From: Acheta domesticus
Lineage: Eukaryota; Arthropoda; Insecta; Orthoptera; Gryllidae
Assembly: GCA_031308135.1 (NCBI GenBank)
Contig: JAHLJT010000631.1
Location: 220,389,584-220,453,583 of the forward strand
Length of the DNA stretch: 64,000 nt
Direction of reading: 5' to 3'
The notes under the pieces were generated by a model that saw only the letters and a list, made by a program, of their open reading frames with translations, was not told the DNA's origin and did no database searches. Shown piece after piece: positions 46,481 to 57,960 of this stretch; position 1 is the stretch's first letter, and every line of letters begins with the position of its first letter. The translations under genes and the position numbers were made by a program.

Positions 46481-46962
46481 AATGCTTTTTAGGAGGCAGG
46501 AAATATACTATATCGAAGTATAGAAAACAATTTTTCGTTATCATATTAAACATTTGTTTTCACTTCACTACCTATTAAAGAAAGTAATTTACTATAAATA
46601 GATGCTAGAAAAAATAGGTTTTTTGGGAATTACGGTTCCTCAATTTTTTCTAGAAAAATCAACACATTACACATTTTATACGTGTAAGAGAAAGAAAAAT
46701 GTATTTCTATATGGAAATTTTTTCATGTAACATACTATGCCCGAGAGTGTTCGAGACAGGAAACTGTTATACCAACATTTATTTTGATCAAAGTGTGTTT
46801 ATGGGACAATAACAAAAAATTACACGAAAATACCGTTTTTGGCAGCATTATATGTTGTGCAATATCGTCAACTATTGTTTGTAAGTGGCACTCATTTAAT
46901 TTCTATTAACGACTTAATGTTGAATATCTACGTAGCTTCTTACTTGAGCTGCATTGAAATTT
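46481..46962 (+). repeat. Repeat J segment
   Basis: TTACGGTTCCTCAATTTTTTC at about 46631 and TACGTGTAAGAGAAAGAAA at 46680 match 31550-31615. The rest is AT-rich. Confidence 0.5.
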
Positions 46963-47613
46963 AATATCAACTTCCGAAGGCTAACAAAACATTAATTAAT
47001 TAAGGCTAATTAAACATTTCGCAGCAACAAACACAAATTATTAAAACAAAGTCCCTAGTCCCAGTGTCATATCTACCTGTAGTCAAATAGTAATTGCTGC
47101 GATTTTTTCCTGCTAATTATAGTATAATGATAGAATTAGTCCCTAATATGCCTAAGACTCCTCAAACCTATCGCAACAGAGTATCGCGAAGACAAACATT
47201 TTTCTAGCTGAGCCCGCAGCACGTTGTTTCTGCCCCTCTATCTCTCTCCCCTTCCCTTTCTCTCTTTCCCTGTCTCTCTTCTCTTTCCCCGTCTCCCTCT
47301 TTCTTTCCCGTCTCTTCTCTCTCTTTCGTCTCTCCTCCGTCTCTCTCCGAGTATTCACATTAATAGCTTTGCACATCGCTGAGCAGGTGCATAATATCTC
47401 GTCTATTTCACACCCGGTCACCTACCGTCGTTGTCGGGTTCCGACTGTTCGTCCGTGGGGAGGTCCACCCTAATCACTAAGGGGTATAAAAATAGATAAA
47501 AAACTATTCTGAGACCTACTGAATATACATATAAAATTTCATCAAAATCGGGTCCAGCCGTCTCGGAGGAGTATGGTAACTAAAACTGTGACACGAGAAT
47601 TTTATATATATAT
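46963..47613 (+). mobile_element. RTE-type LINE 3' end, copy 1
   Basis: Ends AAATTTCATCAAAATCGGGT ... GGAGGAGTATGGTAACTAAA ... GACACGAGAATTTTATATAT, the conserved 3' end of arthropod RTE elements with an AT tail. Before it lies a CTCTCTTTCCCCGTCTC pyrimidine minisatellite (47235-47350). A second copy of the same element is at 49917-50712. Confidence 0.7.
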
Positions 47614-48722
47614 AATCATCAAATCCCTAAGAAACACAAAATATTTGAAAATGGATCAGGATGAGAAAGAGAGGTTCAGGAAAAAATTCAACAGTTTTGT
47701 GAATATTTTTTGTATCCTCAAGTACTAAAATCCCTTTCCCTTTCCCGACCCCGCGTTTGCTGGTGGAGCGCTGCGTGACCTTATGGGGCTGACAGTTACA
47801 ATGAAAATATCCGTTAAACACTAGTCGCAAAAAATCACAATTACTCAAAGAAATGCTTATCTAACATATGACAATATTTATATCATTTGGATTCGTCTTT
47901 TTACGCTTGTCATGAATAGACTGAAAAAATATGTATAGTCCCATTTGAAAAAACAAAGTTACCTCAAATATCCTCGTAAAATACATGTGATAAAAGAGAA
48001 ATCAATACACATATTAATTAGCCTCATTCCCTCATTCACTTCCATGAAAACTGCATTGCAATATCTTCAACCGTTCAAAAGTTACAGGAGGTGCTAAAGT
48101 TACGTGACTCACCCTCTATATATGTAGAGAGAAATAAAATATTTTATTTATATTGTAAATCATCCTTAGTTTAATAGTATGACAAAATATTTACCCCATT
48201 TCCAAAGAAGTTGAATTACTATGTTGTATGTGGTTTTCGGTTTCGAATGTAGTAAATTGACAGGAAAAATATTTTTTTCTCATTAGGAAACGTCTCTTTC
48301 GTATGAGATTTTACTCCATGCTAACATCAGGAATACTGAGTATCATGTAGATTATTTATGAAAAGAGGCCGATTTTGATGTGTTTTCTATATTCCCCCGT
48401 CTATATTCGTCTCCTAGTTAACGGTTTTAAACAAATAAGGTATCAAAAAAAGAGAAAAAATTAGGAGTTGAGGAAATTATGTATCGAACAGATCGCAGCT
48501 GTCCTTCATTAATAAAATGCTACGGAATGTACGTTGTTTGAAATACCCGGCTGGAATGGAAACGAGATGTCGTCTTGGGCATCTTCGAAAATTGGCGGCA
48601 AATGGAACAATAACATGGCGGAGCGAGTGAAGCTCAGAGAATGTGTTGCGTCGTGAAAACGATTGTAACCGACGAAATTACTATTGTTACTAATGGTAAG
48701 TATTTAATGAACTTTCATATAC
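47614..48722. other. No recognised feature
   Basis: AT-rich DNA. Short phrases near 48050-48130 (GTTACAGGAGGTGCTAAAGT) look retroposon-like but could not be placed. Confidence 0.35.
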
Positions 48723-49916
48723 ACTAGCTGAACCCGTGTGATTACATCAGACAAAAGGAGAGCTGTAGAAAAAGTGAAAAAGAAAAATACTGCACTTCCA
48801 TAAACCTTTTCATTTGTTAAATGGTATGTACAATTATCTATGAAATGTTATTAAATAGATCCATGTATTTCGATCTGTAATTATCACATGCTGTGCGTTT
48901 CCACGTACACTTTAAATATTTTTTAAAAATATTCATAGGGAGCGAGTTGTACAAATTGCTGATATACATTCATGACTTGTTACTTGGCAGGAAGATTTAT
49001 TGGAGGACATGTTGGCTAAGTTACTGAAATGCTAAGTACTATTATCTAAAGAATGTTATGTAATTACATCGATGTATTTTGCTATGCAAATATTAATACA
49101 CACAGTGCATTTCCATGTACCATCTAAATCATTATTTAGGACAGAATTCATAGTCGATCATTAAGTAATAAGGAAATACTAAGCAATTAGGAGTTCCTCA
49201 AAATGAGAGGTCACTTAAGGAGGCTTGTATTTCTTAAACGTCCCTTAGGCAGAAATGAGTGTACCTTAAGGTATCGGAAATGATGCACCGATGCATTTTC
49301 ATCAGCCGACCCAGTGCTTAACAGTGGTTTCCCTTGGTCGTTGGCTCTAATCGCGTGTTTTTGTTGTAACTTTTGTTTGTTGTTGAATTTATACTATAAG
49401 CAATTTTACGAAGCTTATACAGATGAGAATGTTTGCTTTTTATCAGTTCAAAATGCGAAAATCTCTCGATATGGTGGAAACTACAAAATTCTTGATGTTA
49501 CGTACCAACGTTTCTGAAACTACAGAAATTATTCGGCACACTGCAGCTTGATAATGTTGTGCGCAGATAATATAAAAGATGTAATTGATTCATATACATT
49601 TATCGTACCTACACTAAAATGAACTGGAAGATACAAAGAAATTTCAGTAATGATCACTACACTTTATTACTGATCAAGTGATAATTGCATCATTACATCA
49701 TGTAAATCAATCAGGGTTTTCTTTACCTATTGTTGCACTAAATGGCAGTAAAAACGAAAATCTATATATTAAAAGACCGCAGGAGAAAATAATTAACGAT
49801 AATAAATAAATCTTCTCTAAAGAAAAATAATTTAAAAAATTGTTATAAAATACATGTACACATTTTTAACTATTCAACAATGAATCTGTTCCCCGTTTTG
49901 TACATTCGAGAATTTA

Positions 49917-50661
49917 TTATCAACTTCCGAAGGCTAAATAAACATTAATTAAGGCTAATCAAACCTTTCACTGCAACAAACATCACAAATTATTAAAACA
50001 AAGTTCCTAGTCCCAATGTCATATCTACCTGTAGTGAAATAGTAATTTCTGTGCTTTTTTCCCTGCTAATTATAGTATTAATGATATATTAGTCTTTATT
50101 ATGCTAAGATACCTAAAAACCTAACGTAACAATGTATCGCGGAGACAAACATTTTTTCTAGCTGACCCCTGAGAGCCCCTGAGCCCCTGAAGAGAGATAT
50201 AGGGGCAGACGTTGTTCTGCCCCTATATCTCTCTTTTTCCTTCCCTCTCTTTCTCCGTCTCTCTCCCTTTCCCCCGTCTCTCTTTCCCCGTCTCTGTCTT
50301 TCTCAGTCTCTCTCTCTTTCTCGTCTCACTCTCTTTCTCCGTCTCTCTCTTTCTCCGCCTCTCCCCGTGTTATTCACATTTAATTGCAAATTCTGCACAT
50401 CGCTGTCCAGGTGCGTAATATGGAGAACAACCACGTAGCTGGTGAAATACCACCGTGTGAAATACCTTCCGTGTGTAGCTGGTTGCCTAAAACGTTTCGT
50501 GCGAAAAAATTAAAAAAAATTGGGGTGGACCACCCTTATCACTAAGGGGTACAAAAATAGATTACAACCTATTCTCAGACCTACTGAATATACATATAAA
50601 ATTTCATCAAAATCTGTCATGCCGTTTTGGAGGAGTACGGTAACTAAAACTGTGACACGAG

Positions 50662-50711
<50 letters not shown>

Positions 50712-50712
50712 A
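49917..50712 (+). mobile_element. RTE-type LINE 3' end, copy 2, with long AT tail
   Basis: Homologous along its length to 46963-47613 (TATCAACTTCCGAAGGCTAA start, CTCTCTTTCTCCGTC minisatellite at 50230-50370, same 3' end). The tail is a (TA)n run at about 50664-50710. This copy has a perfect hairpin at 50191-50234 that copy 1 lacks. Confidence 0.7.
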
Positions 50713-51690
50713 AACGCACCGCGCCTCTAAATAGAAACGCGATACATTTCAACTTAAACAACCAGAGAACATACAAACGGCGCGAGCATAACTAGGCAGC
50801 ATGGCAACACGGAGGGGAAGGGGGGCGTCACGTGGAGCGCGAGACACGAGGGGAGGTCAGCGAGAAGTCGGTTGAGAAGGGGAGACGAGCGGAAGCCACG
50901 CTAGCGGACGGAGGTGGTGCGCGAGCGGTGCGAGTTATTTGGGGAAAAGTACCCTAAGTGCTGAATAACTTAATAGACTTGCATAGTATTACATTTCGGA
51001 CCGTTAAAGAAGTGTGATGCAGACCGAACAGCATTGGGAAGTCAACGGATAGAGTGTATGGTAAACCGAAGAGTGTGAAACCCGCCTTTAGCGTGAGCAC
51101 ATGCATCGCGAACGTAGGTTTTGGGGAAAGATAGAATGTGTAGTGCACAAGACAGTGACTGAACCAGTGATCATTTGTGAGACCGATCAAGCAGTGTCTG
51201 ACGGGTTTTCAGTGTATAGGAACTTTCCATAATGAAACTGTATGATGATGCGTGAGGAGAACAAGAACACGTGGGTATAGGTTACCGATATTTCACCGGT
51301 GATTCAGAGAGTAATATAGTGTAACGTGTTTAGCATAATCAGTTACAACCCAAATCTGGAGTTCAGACTGTCAGGACAAGCATAAGTTAATTAGATGCAC
51401 TAGTGTAGAATATACGCGTGGAGCAGCGTGAGGGGCGAACACTTGCCTACTCATCTCCGGCTGGGGGCCGAACGGCTCCGGGACCACGCGACGGGAGCCG
51501 AAGCCGCCGCCACCATCGGCGCCGGGCCCCAACGAAGCGACGTGACCCAGGTGGTAACAGGTATGATGCTAGCATTGAAGGTATTAAGTTTTGGTACCAA
51601 AACATAGTAATCATTGCATAGGGGATCAGTGTTCGAAAGTGTAATAGTGATATTAGATGAATAAACATCAAACTGTCGTTGTATAATAAA
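50713..51690. other. GC-rich block of unknown origin in the Harbinger-like element
   Basis: GC-rich segments (50720-50950 and 51415-51560) alternate with plainer DNA and AATAAA-type signals at about 51658. It could be a captured host exon/CpG island or an LTR. Minus-strand frames here have no recognised domain. Confidence 0.3.
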
Positions 51691-52662
51691 CTGTATGTAT
51701 TTATTGTACCCCGAACATCCCAGGGTCCACATTCGCGAAAAAGATCCCGAGCCCTGCCTGAAACAAACAAATTTATTGTACCGTGCCACTTCACGGGTAA
51801 GTCACGATTGACCCCGAGCAGTTGGTACGTCACAATATATATAAAGATTATTAATGAAATGTTAATGAATTTAATTGGAATGTTATTATTAGCATCTTCA
51901 TAAGAGGAGGGATTGTTAAACCTCTCTTTGTTAAATTTCTTCTTTTGTCGAAGATAGGAACAAGATTTACGAAAACGAAACCAGCTTATATTCTTCTTCT
52001 TTGTATTTTTCCAATGGGTTATCAGCATCTCTGATATGCTTATTCGTTACGCGGACGATATTTGAGTGTAAAACTCAAAATACTTCATAAAATCATCGTC
52101 GTCTGCCGTGTCGTGCAAACTTAGTATGTGTTCGCACACTTTACTTAACCAACGGCGAATACTTAAGGTCACAGCCGACCTTCCTTATACGAATGAGTCT
52201 CTACTCATCCGTCACTCATTTGAAAATAGGGACTCTTTTTGAATCGGGATCTCTTACTTCAGTTCAGGGACTCTCAATATAAGAAATGACTATGAATTCG
52301 ACCCAAAATATTCACAGGCAGGGTGTTGTTCAAATTGTTGATGTACACTCATCGCTCGTTCAATATCTGAGACTACATTTGCGTAGTATTAGCTACATTC
52401 CATCAGCAGGTATAACAAGATATATTGGTTTACATGTTGGCTAATGTCACTGATTTGATAATAATGGATGTAATTTCTATTACATCCACTAAGTATCCAA
52501 AGCCGAGATGACAATACGATGGGATCCCAGACACAGCAAAGGATCGAGAATCATACACGCTGAGGACGTAAAACGTGCATGGTCATGGAAATGCAGTATT
52601 TTCTGTAATAACTTTTCTCCAGATATCCTTCTGTGCGATGTAATCGCACGGGTTCAGCTAGT

Positions 52663-52917
52663 TTTATATTATTATCTTTATGTTAACTCGTTTAACGGTA
52701 ATGCAGGAACCACTGTTCACTTAAGAATATTGAATAAGTTATAATAGATAGAATAATATTTATCACAAATATTTAATTGTAAAAAGCTTATTACTCGGCA
52801 CATTTGATTAGTGATGACAACGTTTACACGTATGTTCCTTCACTGAAAAATCACCTTTATTTACCAACAACAGGCTCCAAAAAGATTACATTTTATAATA
52901 CTCTTATATTTTTGGTA
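52663..52917. other. No recognised feature
   Basis: AT-rich spacer. Confidence 0.35.
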
Positions 52918-53870
52918 TCTACAGTCGACTCCGGTTATAGTAGACGTCTTGGGACTAACATTTTTAGGTCTCCATATCAGAGGTTAACTATATACGATAA
53001 TGCCAAAATTAAATAGAATTTCTCCACAAAATTGATTTTATTAATATAGGGATACAGCAAGTTACATTAACATAAAAAAACTGAAAATTTTAAGATCTTT
53101 ATGTGTCCTTAAAAATCAATTATTTTCAATTATTCGCTTGTATATTTTTATTAGTAATTTCTCTAGATCCTTATCCAAATTTCGTGCTCTCCCCGTTCTT
53201 GATTCTGCATTGTACACTGTCGCTAAGTATTGTAGTGTAGTAATGACTACTCTTCAATGCCTCTTCTACTGTTGGAACACCGTTCAACACTCCAAAGACC
53301 CTTTTACTCTCGTCGAATAGTCTATGAGATCCTTTCGGTAACAGGATGGTGGCTGATGAAAATAATAGCTTTTCTGCACAGTGTCTCCAGGCTGTGGGAC
53401 GTGAAAGTCGCGCACTCCTTGTCGGCTATACCCACAACAAGGTTTGTCCCGCGGAATATCATTCCAAGCTTGAAACTGAAGCAACCAATCGCGCGTCGCC
53501 GCCGCAAGTTGTATCCCACGCAGGGCACTGTCTTTGTTTCCGCAGGGAAACTGAGTGGCGTAAGGTCATCAGTAAGGTCTACAGTCTATGTTCGCTACCT
53601 TCACCTCAGGGGAGACTTCTTCGAATATGACCTATGACCAACGATATATTTCTCAAGCTGCCTGACGAATTTGTAACACTGAGGTGATATATTCTTTTCC
53701 AGGAGGAGATTTTTTGCAAGTACGTTGTTTTTCCTACATTCACTGTAGCCGAGGTCCAGGTTTAATATAACTTCTTATGCGTATCTGTAACGTAAGTGTA
53801 ACGGGACCAGTGACGTTAGTTCACTGTAACCATGGGTTCACTATATACGAGTTCACTATAACAGGATTCC
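52918..53870 (-). mobile_element. Tigger/pogo-like element, decayed
   Basis: The left end has CAGTCGACTCCGGTTATAGT at 52922 on. The right end has GTTCACTATATACGAGTTCA and CTATAACAGGATTCC at 53830-53870. These are the repetitive GTTATAGTGAAC-type ends of Tigger elements in inverted order. The interior minus frames (for example AIETL-like EEALKS at 53260) may be a transposase C-terminal relic. 953 bp, inactive. Confidence 0.5.
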
Positions 53871-54079
53871 TCTCTATGTTGATTTAAACGATGAATCAAT
53901 GCCGGAGCAATACAACTTCATGCAAACCGTAATTGACATTATGTGTTGCTTAAAAATCATTAAATGTTCTACGTAATGGCAACATTTCCCATTTCTTACA
54001 CTTACGAATTTCAAGTATCCTGCTTCATACTTTTGCTTTTTTCTTGTAAAGGATGTGATTTCATTCCATTTGATAGCTA
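53871..54079 (-). other. 3' flank of the Mthl terminal exon A
   Basis: Expected 3' untranslated DNA of the minus-strand exon. No distinct poly-A site can be chosen. Confidence 0.35.
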
Positions 54080-54353
54080 TCAATTTGAGCTGTGAAGAGG
54101 TACGTTAGTGCTTTGCGTGTTAGATGATGCTGACTGGTCCAAATTTCGTTTGCAGAAGCTCGGCAGCCGTTCCCTGAGCGCGTCGAGAACGTCTCTCTTG
54201 CAGCAACAGGCTGCGAAGACGCCCAGACCTCTAAGAACGTTAACTGCATCCACGAAAGTCATGGCGATGTCACCTGCTTTCGTGGCCCACACCACCACCT
54301 CCAGCACCCAAGTCACTCCCATCAGCGCGAACAGCTTTGCGTAAATCAGCAGC
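54080..54353 (-). CDS. Methuselah-like GPCR terminal exon (TM6-TM7 and tail), paralogue A
   Basis: Begins after a TTTTTTGTCCCCAG acceptor with one base completing a split codon, then LLIYAKLFALMGVTWVLEVV (TM6) and FVDAVNVLRGLGVFAACCCK (TM7), RDVLDALRERLP and a Ser/Asn-rich tail to TAG at 54080. About 91 residues. The exon at 60935-61112 ends in two bases AG, which with the first G here makes an Arg codon, so the two exons fit in phase. The paralogue at 33519-33870 has the same phase, TM6/TM7 wording and a longer tail. The upstream junction copy at 54458 also keeps the frame open (see 54354-54458). Confidence 0.75.
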
Positions 54354-54458
54354 CTGGGGACAAAAAATGTCTGTGAGGCCTCCACCTGTGACACATATAA
54401 CACCTCCAGCAGACACTTCTCGCTCGTCAGCGCAAGCAGCTTCGCGCACAGCAGCATC
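54354..54458 (-). repeat. 105-bp duplicated intron/exon junction upstream of exon A
   Basis: A second acceptor (TTTTATGTTCCCAG before 54458) is followed by MLLCAKLLALTSEKCLLEV, a diverged copy of the TM6 start. It then runs in frame through the duplicated intron tail (YVSQVEASQTFFVP) into the real exon. The two acceptors are exactly 105 bases apart (35 codons) with no stop between. Confidence 0.75.
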
Positions 54459-55025
54459 CTGGGAACATAAAATGCCCGTAAAGTCCCGTTACACATACAC
54501 CAGCATATTCGCTCCACATGTACAAATGTGTAAATAAACATGAGTATTCAAATGAAATCAAACGCTTCAATGGAAGTTTAAAGTAAATAAATATTATACA
54601 CTTTTACAATTGATATTTAAGAAACGGTGGAACGTGTTTCAGTGGCGCTTAACGTGACAACGCCGAATAAATTTTGGAAAAGTTACTTTGATGGGGTTTT
54701 GAAAAAGTACCTGTATTGAAATGAGAACTGTCAGCGATCTCGTGTGTTGTATTTTTATGTATATGTGAATAGGGTATAGAACGCTATCTTGTGTATTGGT
54801 AAATAATGATAAATGAATAAATTAAAAAATGGAGACTCGTAATGGAAATCAAAATTTTGAGACCACAACTGGTGATTGGTGTTTGAATTGGTTAATTTCT
54901 GCTTCAGGCGAATAGGAATATAATCGGGGTAGTATTAGTAATGTTAATATAATTATTAAAAATAAGGCAAATGTTTATTCCGAGGCTATTCGAGGAGGAA
55001 ATATCACGAATCGCAGTGTTCGAGA
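54459..55025. other. Mthl intron, no recognised element
   Basis: Part of the 6.6-kb intron between the TM6-TM7 exon and the TM5 exon. AT-rich. Confidence 0.45.
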
Positions 55026-55387
55026 CAATACACTGTGGCGCGGTGATGGTGTAATGGTTAGCGTGTAGGACTGTTATACCTAAGTTCGCTGGCTCAAACC
55101 CGATCGAAGCCTGGAGTTTAAGGGCAAAAAATTCCTTCGTACGCCTTCCTTCGGAGGGAAGTAAATCCATCCGGCTGTCCCATGTTAGTAAATTTACTGC
55201 GTGTAAAAGATACTCAAGCATAAATGACGCCCCTGAGCAACATTCAAACTCGCCTGTTTCGTCGCCCCACCTTCTTCCTCCGCTAGTTGGTGAAAGGAGC
55301 ATAGCGAAATTTGGATGGTCAGACGGAAGAGCAGGCCCCATGGCCTGAATCTCGCCACGTAAAATAAGGCAATTCAATTCAATACAC
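55026..55387 (+). mobile_element. tRNA-derived SINE with 8-bp target duplication
   Basis: SINE 55034-55379 lies between direct CAATACAC copies (55026-55033 and 55380-55387). The tRNA-like head has an A box TGGTGTAATGGTTAGCG (about 55047-55063) and B box GGCTCAAACCC (55090-55100). The core has TTCCTTCGGAGGGAAGT and GTGTTAGTAAATTTACTGCG. The tail is CAATTCAATTCAAT. It does not fold as a clean tRNA gene. Confidence 0.8.
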
Positions 55388-56900
55388 AAAGATCGTTTGT
55401 AGCAAGGACTTGTACAAAAAAAACTCGTACCAAATTATGTGAAGTTTGTTGCTGGACATCAACAAATCTGAAGATACATACGATAAGTTACAAGACAATG
55501 ATTCAGAATTACAAGTTAAATTTGAGAAGCTTGATACTAGTGAAAAACTCGATAATAAATATTAATTAATGAATAATAGTAATGTGAAAGTAAGGGAAAA
55601 TCAAACAATAGTAATAAAAAATTATCTCGAGAATTACAGGAGATAGAACGCGAAATTCAAGGCACCGTTTCTGAGATAAGATAAAAAATGTTAAAAATCC
55701 GAACAGATCCGGAATGATTAAAGATCCGGACAAAAAGCAACGATAGCTAACATAAACGCAAAAATTGTCACGTTCACCGCACAATTTGAGATCTCAAAAT
55801 GCGATCAGGAAAATTATATAGGAAATAGGAACGCCAATATTCATGTCATTGAAGAAACTGTAGTGAAACATTCGTAGATGCATATATGGAACAAGTACGC
55901 CAGACAGCACGACAACTGAAGGAACGATTGATATCGTAGAAGCTACGAAGGAACGATTGATATCGTAGAGGCTCGTAGAAGCTACGATCGAGAGAATCGA
56001 GGTAATCATTGAAAGAAGGTTCTGTGAGAAATTGGAAAACAGGTGGATAACAGTCAAATGCAGGCGGAAACGGTTGATTTGAGAAATAGAATTGCAAATT
56101 TGGAAAGAGAAATTTGTATCTTACAAAAGAGAGAAAGCGAAATTGTAGCTGCTGTATTTCATTTGACCAGTGATTTGAAATTTCATGGGAGGTACGGGAG
56201 CAACCTTGGTCAGTCGAACCAAAATTAAAGTTAGCTTTTTAAATAACTTTCCAAAACAATTAAAATTGCATTTTAATTGAGAAGGCAATGTCATAAAAAG
56301 CACGCGTGTGTTGAAAACATTAGTACCCAAACCAACCAATTTGCTGAATGGAAGGACATTTTTTGAAACAGAGATTGGAACGAAAACCACAAATTTGAAC
56401 GATTTCAAGTGAATAGGTGAACGATAACGAGAGGAAGGTACCAAGTTGATAAGCGATTTTGCAAAACGGAAAATTGCTGACTTTATAGCTTATGAGGGTA
56501 AATGTAGTGATTAGAATAATAATTGAATTACCTAAGAATATTCAAAATGTACTATGAAAGTGTATACCAAATACATTAGAAGAACAGGTAAAATGATTAA
56601 AATCGTTCAATCAGACCTTGATTAGGTACTGAATCAAAACAAACAGAAACAAATGTGTTATAGCAAAATGTAAATCGGAAAATGCTAATCGATATAAACA
56701 TCAGCAGAGTGTACACAGGGTGGAATAAAACCATATGCAGAACGGAAAACAGAAGAGGAACTCATAATCGTCAAGAGGATACGCGAGGAGGAGGAAGCGA
56801 TCCATGACTTGAATAAAGAGGAAACACAAAAAAAAACCTTCAGACTAGGGATATTACAAATTAATATACGATATCTCTAATTCCATAATAATCTTTATGT
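55388..56900 (+). pseudogene. Unassigned coding relics, coiled-coil-like
   Basis: Plus-strand pieces include SELQVKFEKLDTSEKLDN, then MDNSQMQAETVDLRNRIANL followed by EREICILQKRESE (coiled-coil heptads, 56043-56140) and FHLTSDLKFHGRYGS. The composition (Lys/Glu/Asn-rich) and order suggest a gag-like or similar retroelement protein, but I recognise no diagnostic motif. Many stops. Two near-identical AAGGAACGATTGATATCGTA units sit at 55917-55980. Confidence 0.25.
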
Positions 56901-57520
56901 TACTTCTTGGTCATTAGATACATTATTGTTTGTCAACATTTCCGTCGACATGGAACACAGAGCTTGTAAACGTAGAGTCAGTTTAACTTGTCTCAAAATT
57001 TGTCACAATTCCTCCCGTGTTTTTGTAAATTAAGAGAGATTGAACAAAGATCGGAGATCATTCCTTGTTTCATTTACCTTTAATAAAGCACTAGTATCAA
57101 TTCTCAGGTTTAAACTCAAGACGTATCCTAACTAAATAAACGCGCCGAAGCCACTACTCAAATTAGCACATGCTATTTTCATCATGCAATGTGAAACAAC
57201 GATTGAGTAAGTGATCTCAGATACAACAAAAATGCAGACGTTCGGAAGTCAAACTGTCAGTTGCTGATCATACTAATCATATCTTCTTTATTTTCTTCAT
57301 TTTGTTTGTAGAATACGTAAAACATTAGTTAGTTTAAATTTTTCTTAAAAGTGTTCGATTTGGCAGGGAAAACGCATTGCGAATATGCGAATATATGAAA
57401 TCTCCTTAACTCACCAGAAACGTGCCCCACCAAACAGAGACGCATGACAAATTGCTTGTCAATCAGGGCTAATAATTGTGAAAAAACACACACAAAAATA
57501 AATGCAATTGTAGACTTCTG
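56901..57520. repeat. Partial repeat J/H segment
   Basis: 57345-57505 matches 36714-36870 (ATGCGAATATATGAAATCTC; ATTGCTTGTCAATCAGGGC). The rest is AT-rich and unassigned. Confidence 0.5.
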
Positions 57521-57620
57521 CGGCCAGTGTCATGTGAAGATTCTCGACTGTCTGTGTGACGCCGTATCGTGAACATTGAGGCCGACGTTTCGACCAATCA
57601 ACCGTGGTCTTCTTGAGGAC
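57521..57620 (-). mobile_element. Penelope-like terminal motif, hammerhead-like but degenerate
   Basis: The minus strand reads CTCAAGAAGACCACGGTTGA, then TTGGTCGAAACGTCGGCC. The stem GACCA/TGGTC and CGAAACG box resemble the Penelope terminal ribozyme, but the CTGATGA box is altered to CTCAAGA. Confidence 0.35.
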
Positions 57621-57639
57621 AGGTGCGCAACTAGAGCTC

Positions 57640-57960
57640 TGTAATCAGGCGAAAACAACCGCTCGAGACTCTCGGGCTCCACGCCGACGCTCGGCGAAGG
57701 GAGGGGGACCTTGCTCGGGGGGGAAGAGATAGCTGTTTAACGGACATTTCGACCGGCCGCCTTGCGGCTCCCGCCGAGACTCGGGAGTCGCCGAGCGCCC
57801 GAGCGCTCGAGCGCTCGGCCGCTCGGCCGGCGCAGGACTGCTCGGTGGCTTCACCCCTCAATACAAGTACGGGATATAAAGTCGCCGCACGTAGTGATCG
57901 CAACTCTTCATAAATTGTAATCGAAAGAAAATACAATTTCAATTAAACAATTAATTTATT
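57640..57960 (+). promoter_or_regulatory. GC-rich block with a TATA-like box
   Basis: 57650-57850 is strongly GC-rich with many CpG. It is followed by GATATAAAGTCGCC (TATA box at about 57876) and, 60-80 bases on, AT-rich DNA. It could be a promoter or an LTR U3/R region. No coding frame with a recognisable domain. Confidence 0.3.

Larger units (their letters stand above)
49139..52304. mobile_element. Harbinger-like element, second copy, 3166 bp
   Basis: Ends GGACAGAATTCATAGTCGAT and inverted GGGTCGAATTCATAGTCATT belong to the same family as 21548-24731. Inner CTTAAGG repeats are at both ends (CACTTAAGGAGG, ACCTTAAGGT, ACTTAAGGTCAC). The length is almost that of the first copy, but the interior differs: here an RTE fragment and a GC-rich block. 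The target duplication is unclear (TTA on the left, AAA on the right). Confidence 0.55.
48723..52662. mobile_element. Inverted-repeat element interrupted by a Harbinger-like insertion
   Basis: The left end ACTAGCTGAACCCGTGTGAT (48723 on) and right end inverted CACGGGTTCAGCTAGT (52662) match over about 26 bp. The body consists of about 245-bp direct units (TGTGCGTTTCCACGTACACT at 48892 and CAGTGCATTTCCATGTACCA at 49105). The part 49139-52304 is a later insertion, leaving about 775 bp of original element. Confidence 0.55.

Noticed and set aside
55034..55110. tRNA gene
   Set aside because: Flanked by an 8-bp target duplication and a 270-bp SINE body.
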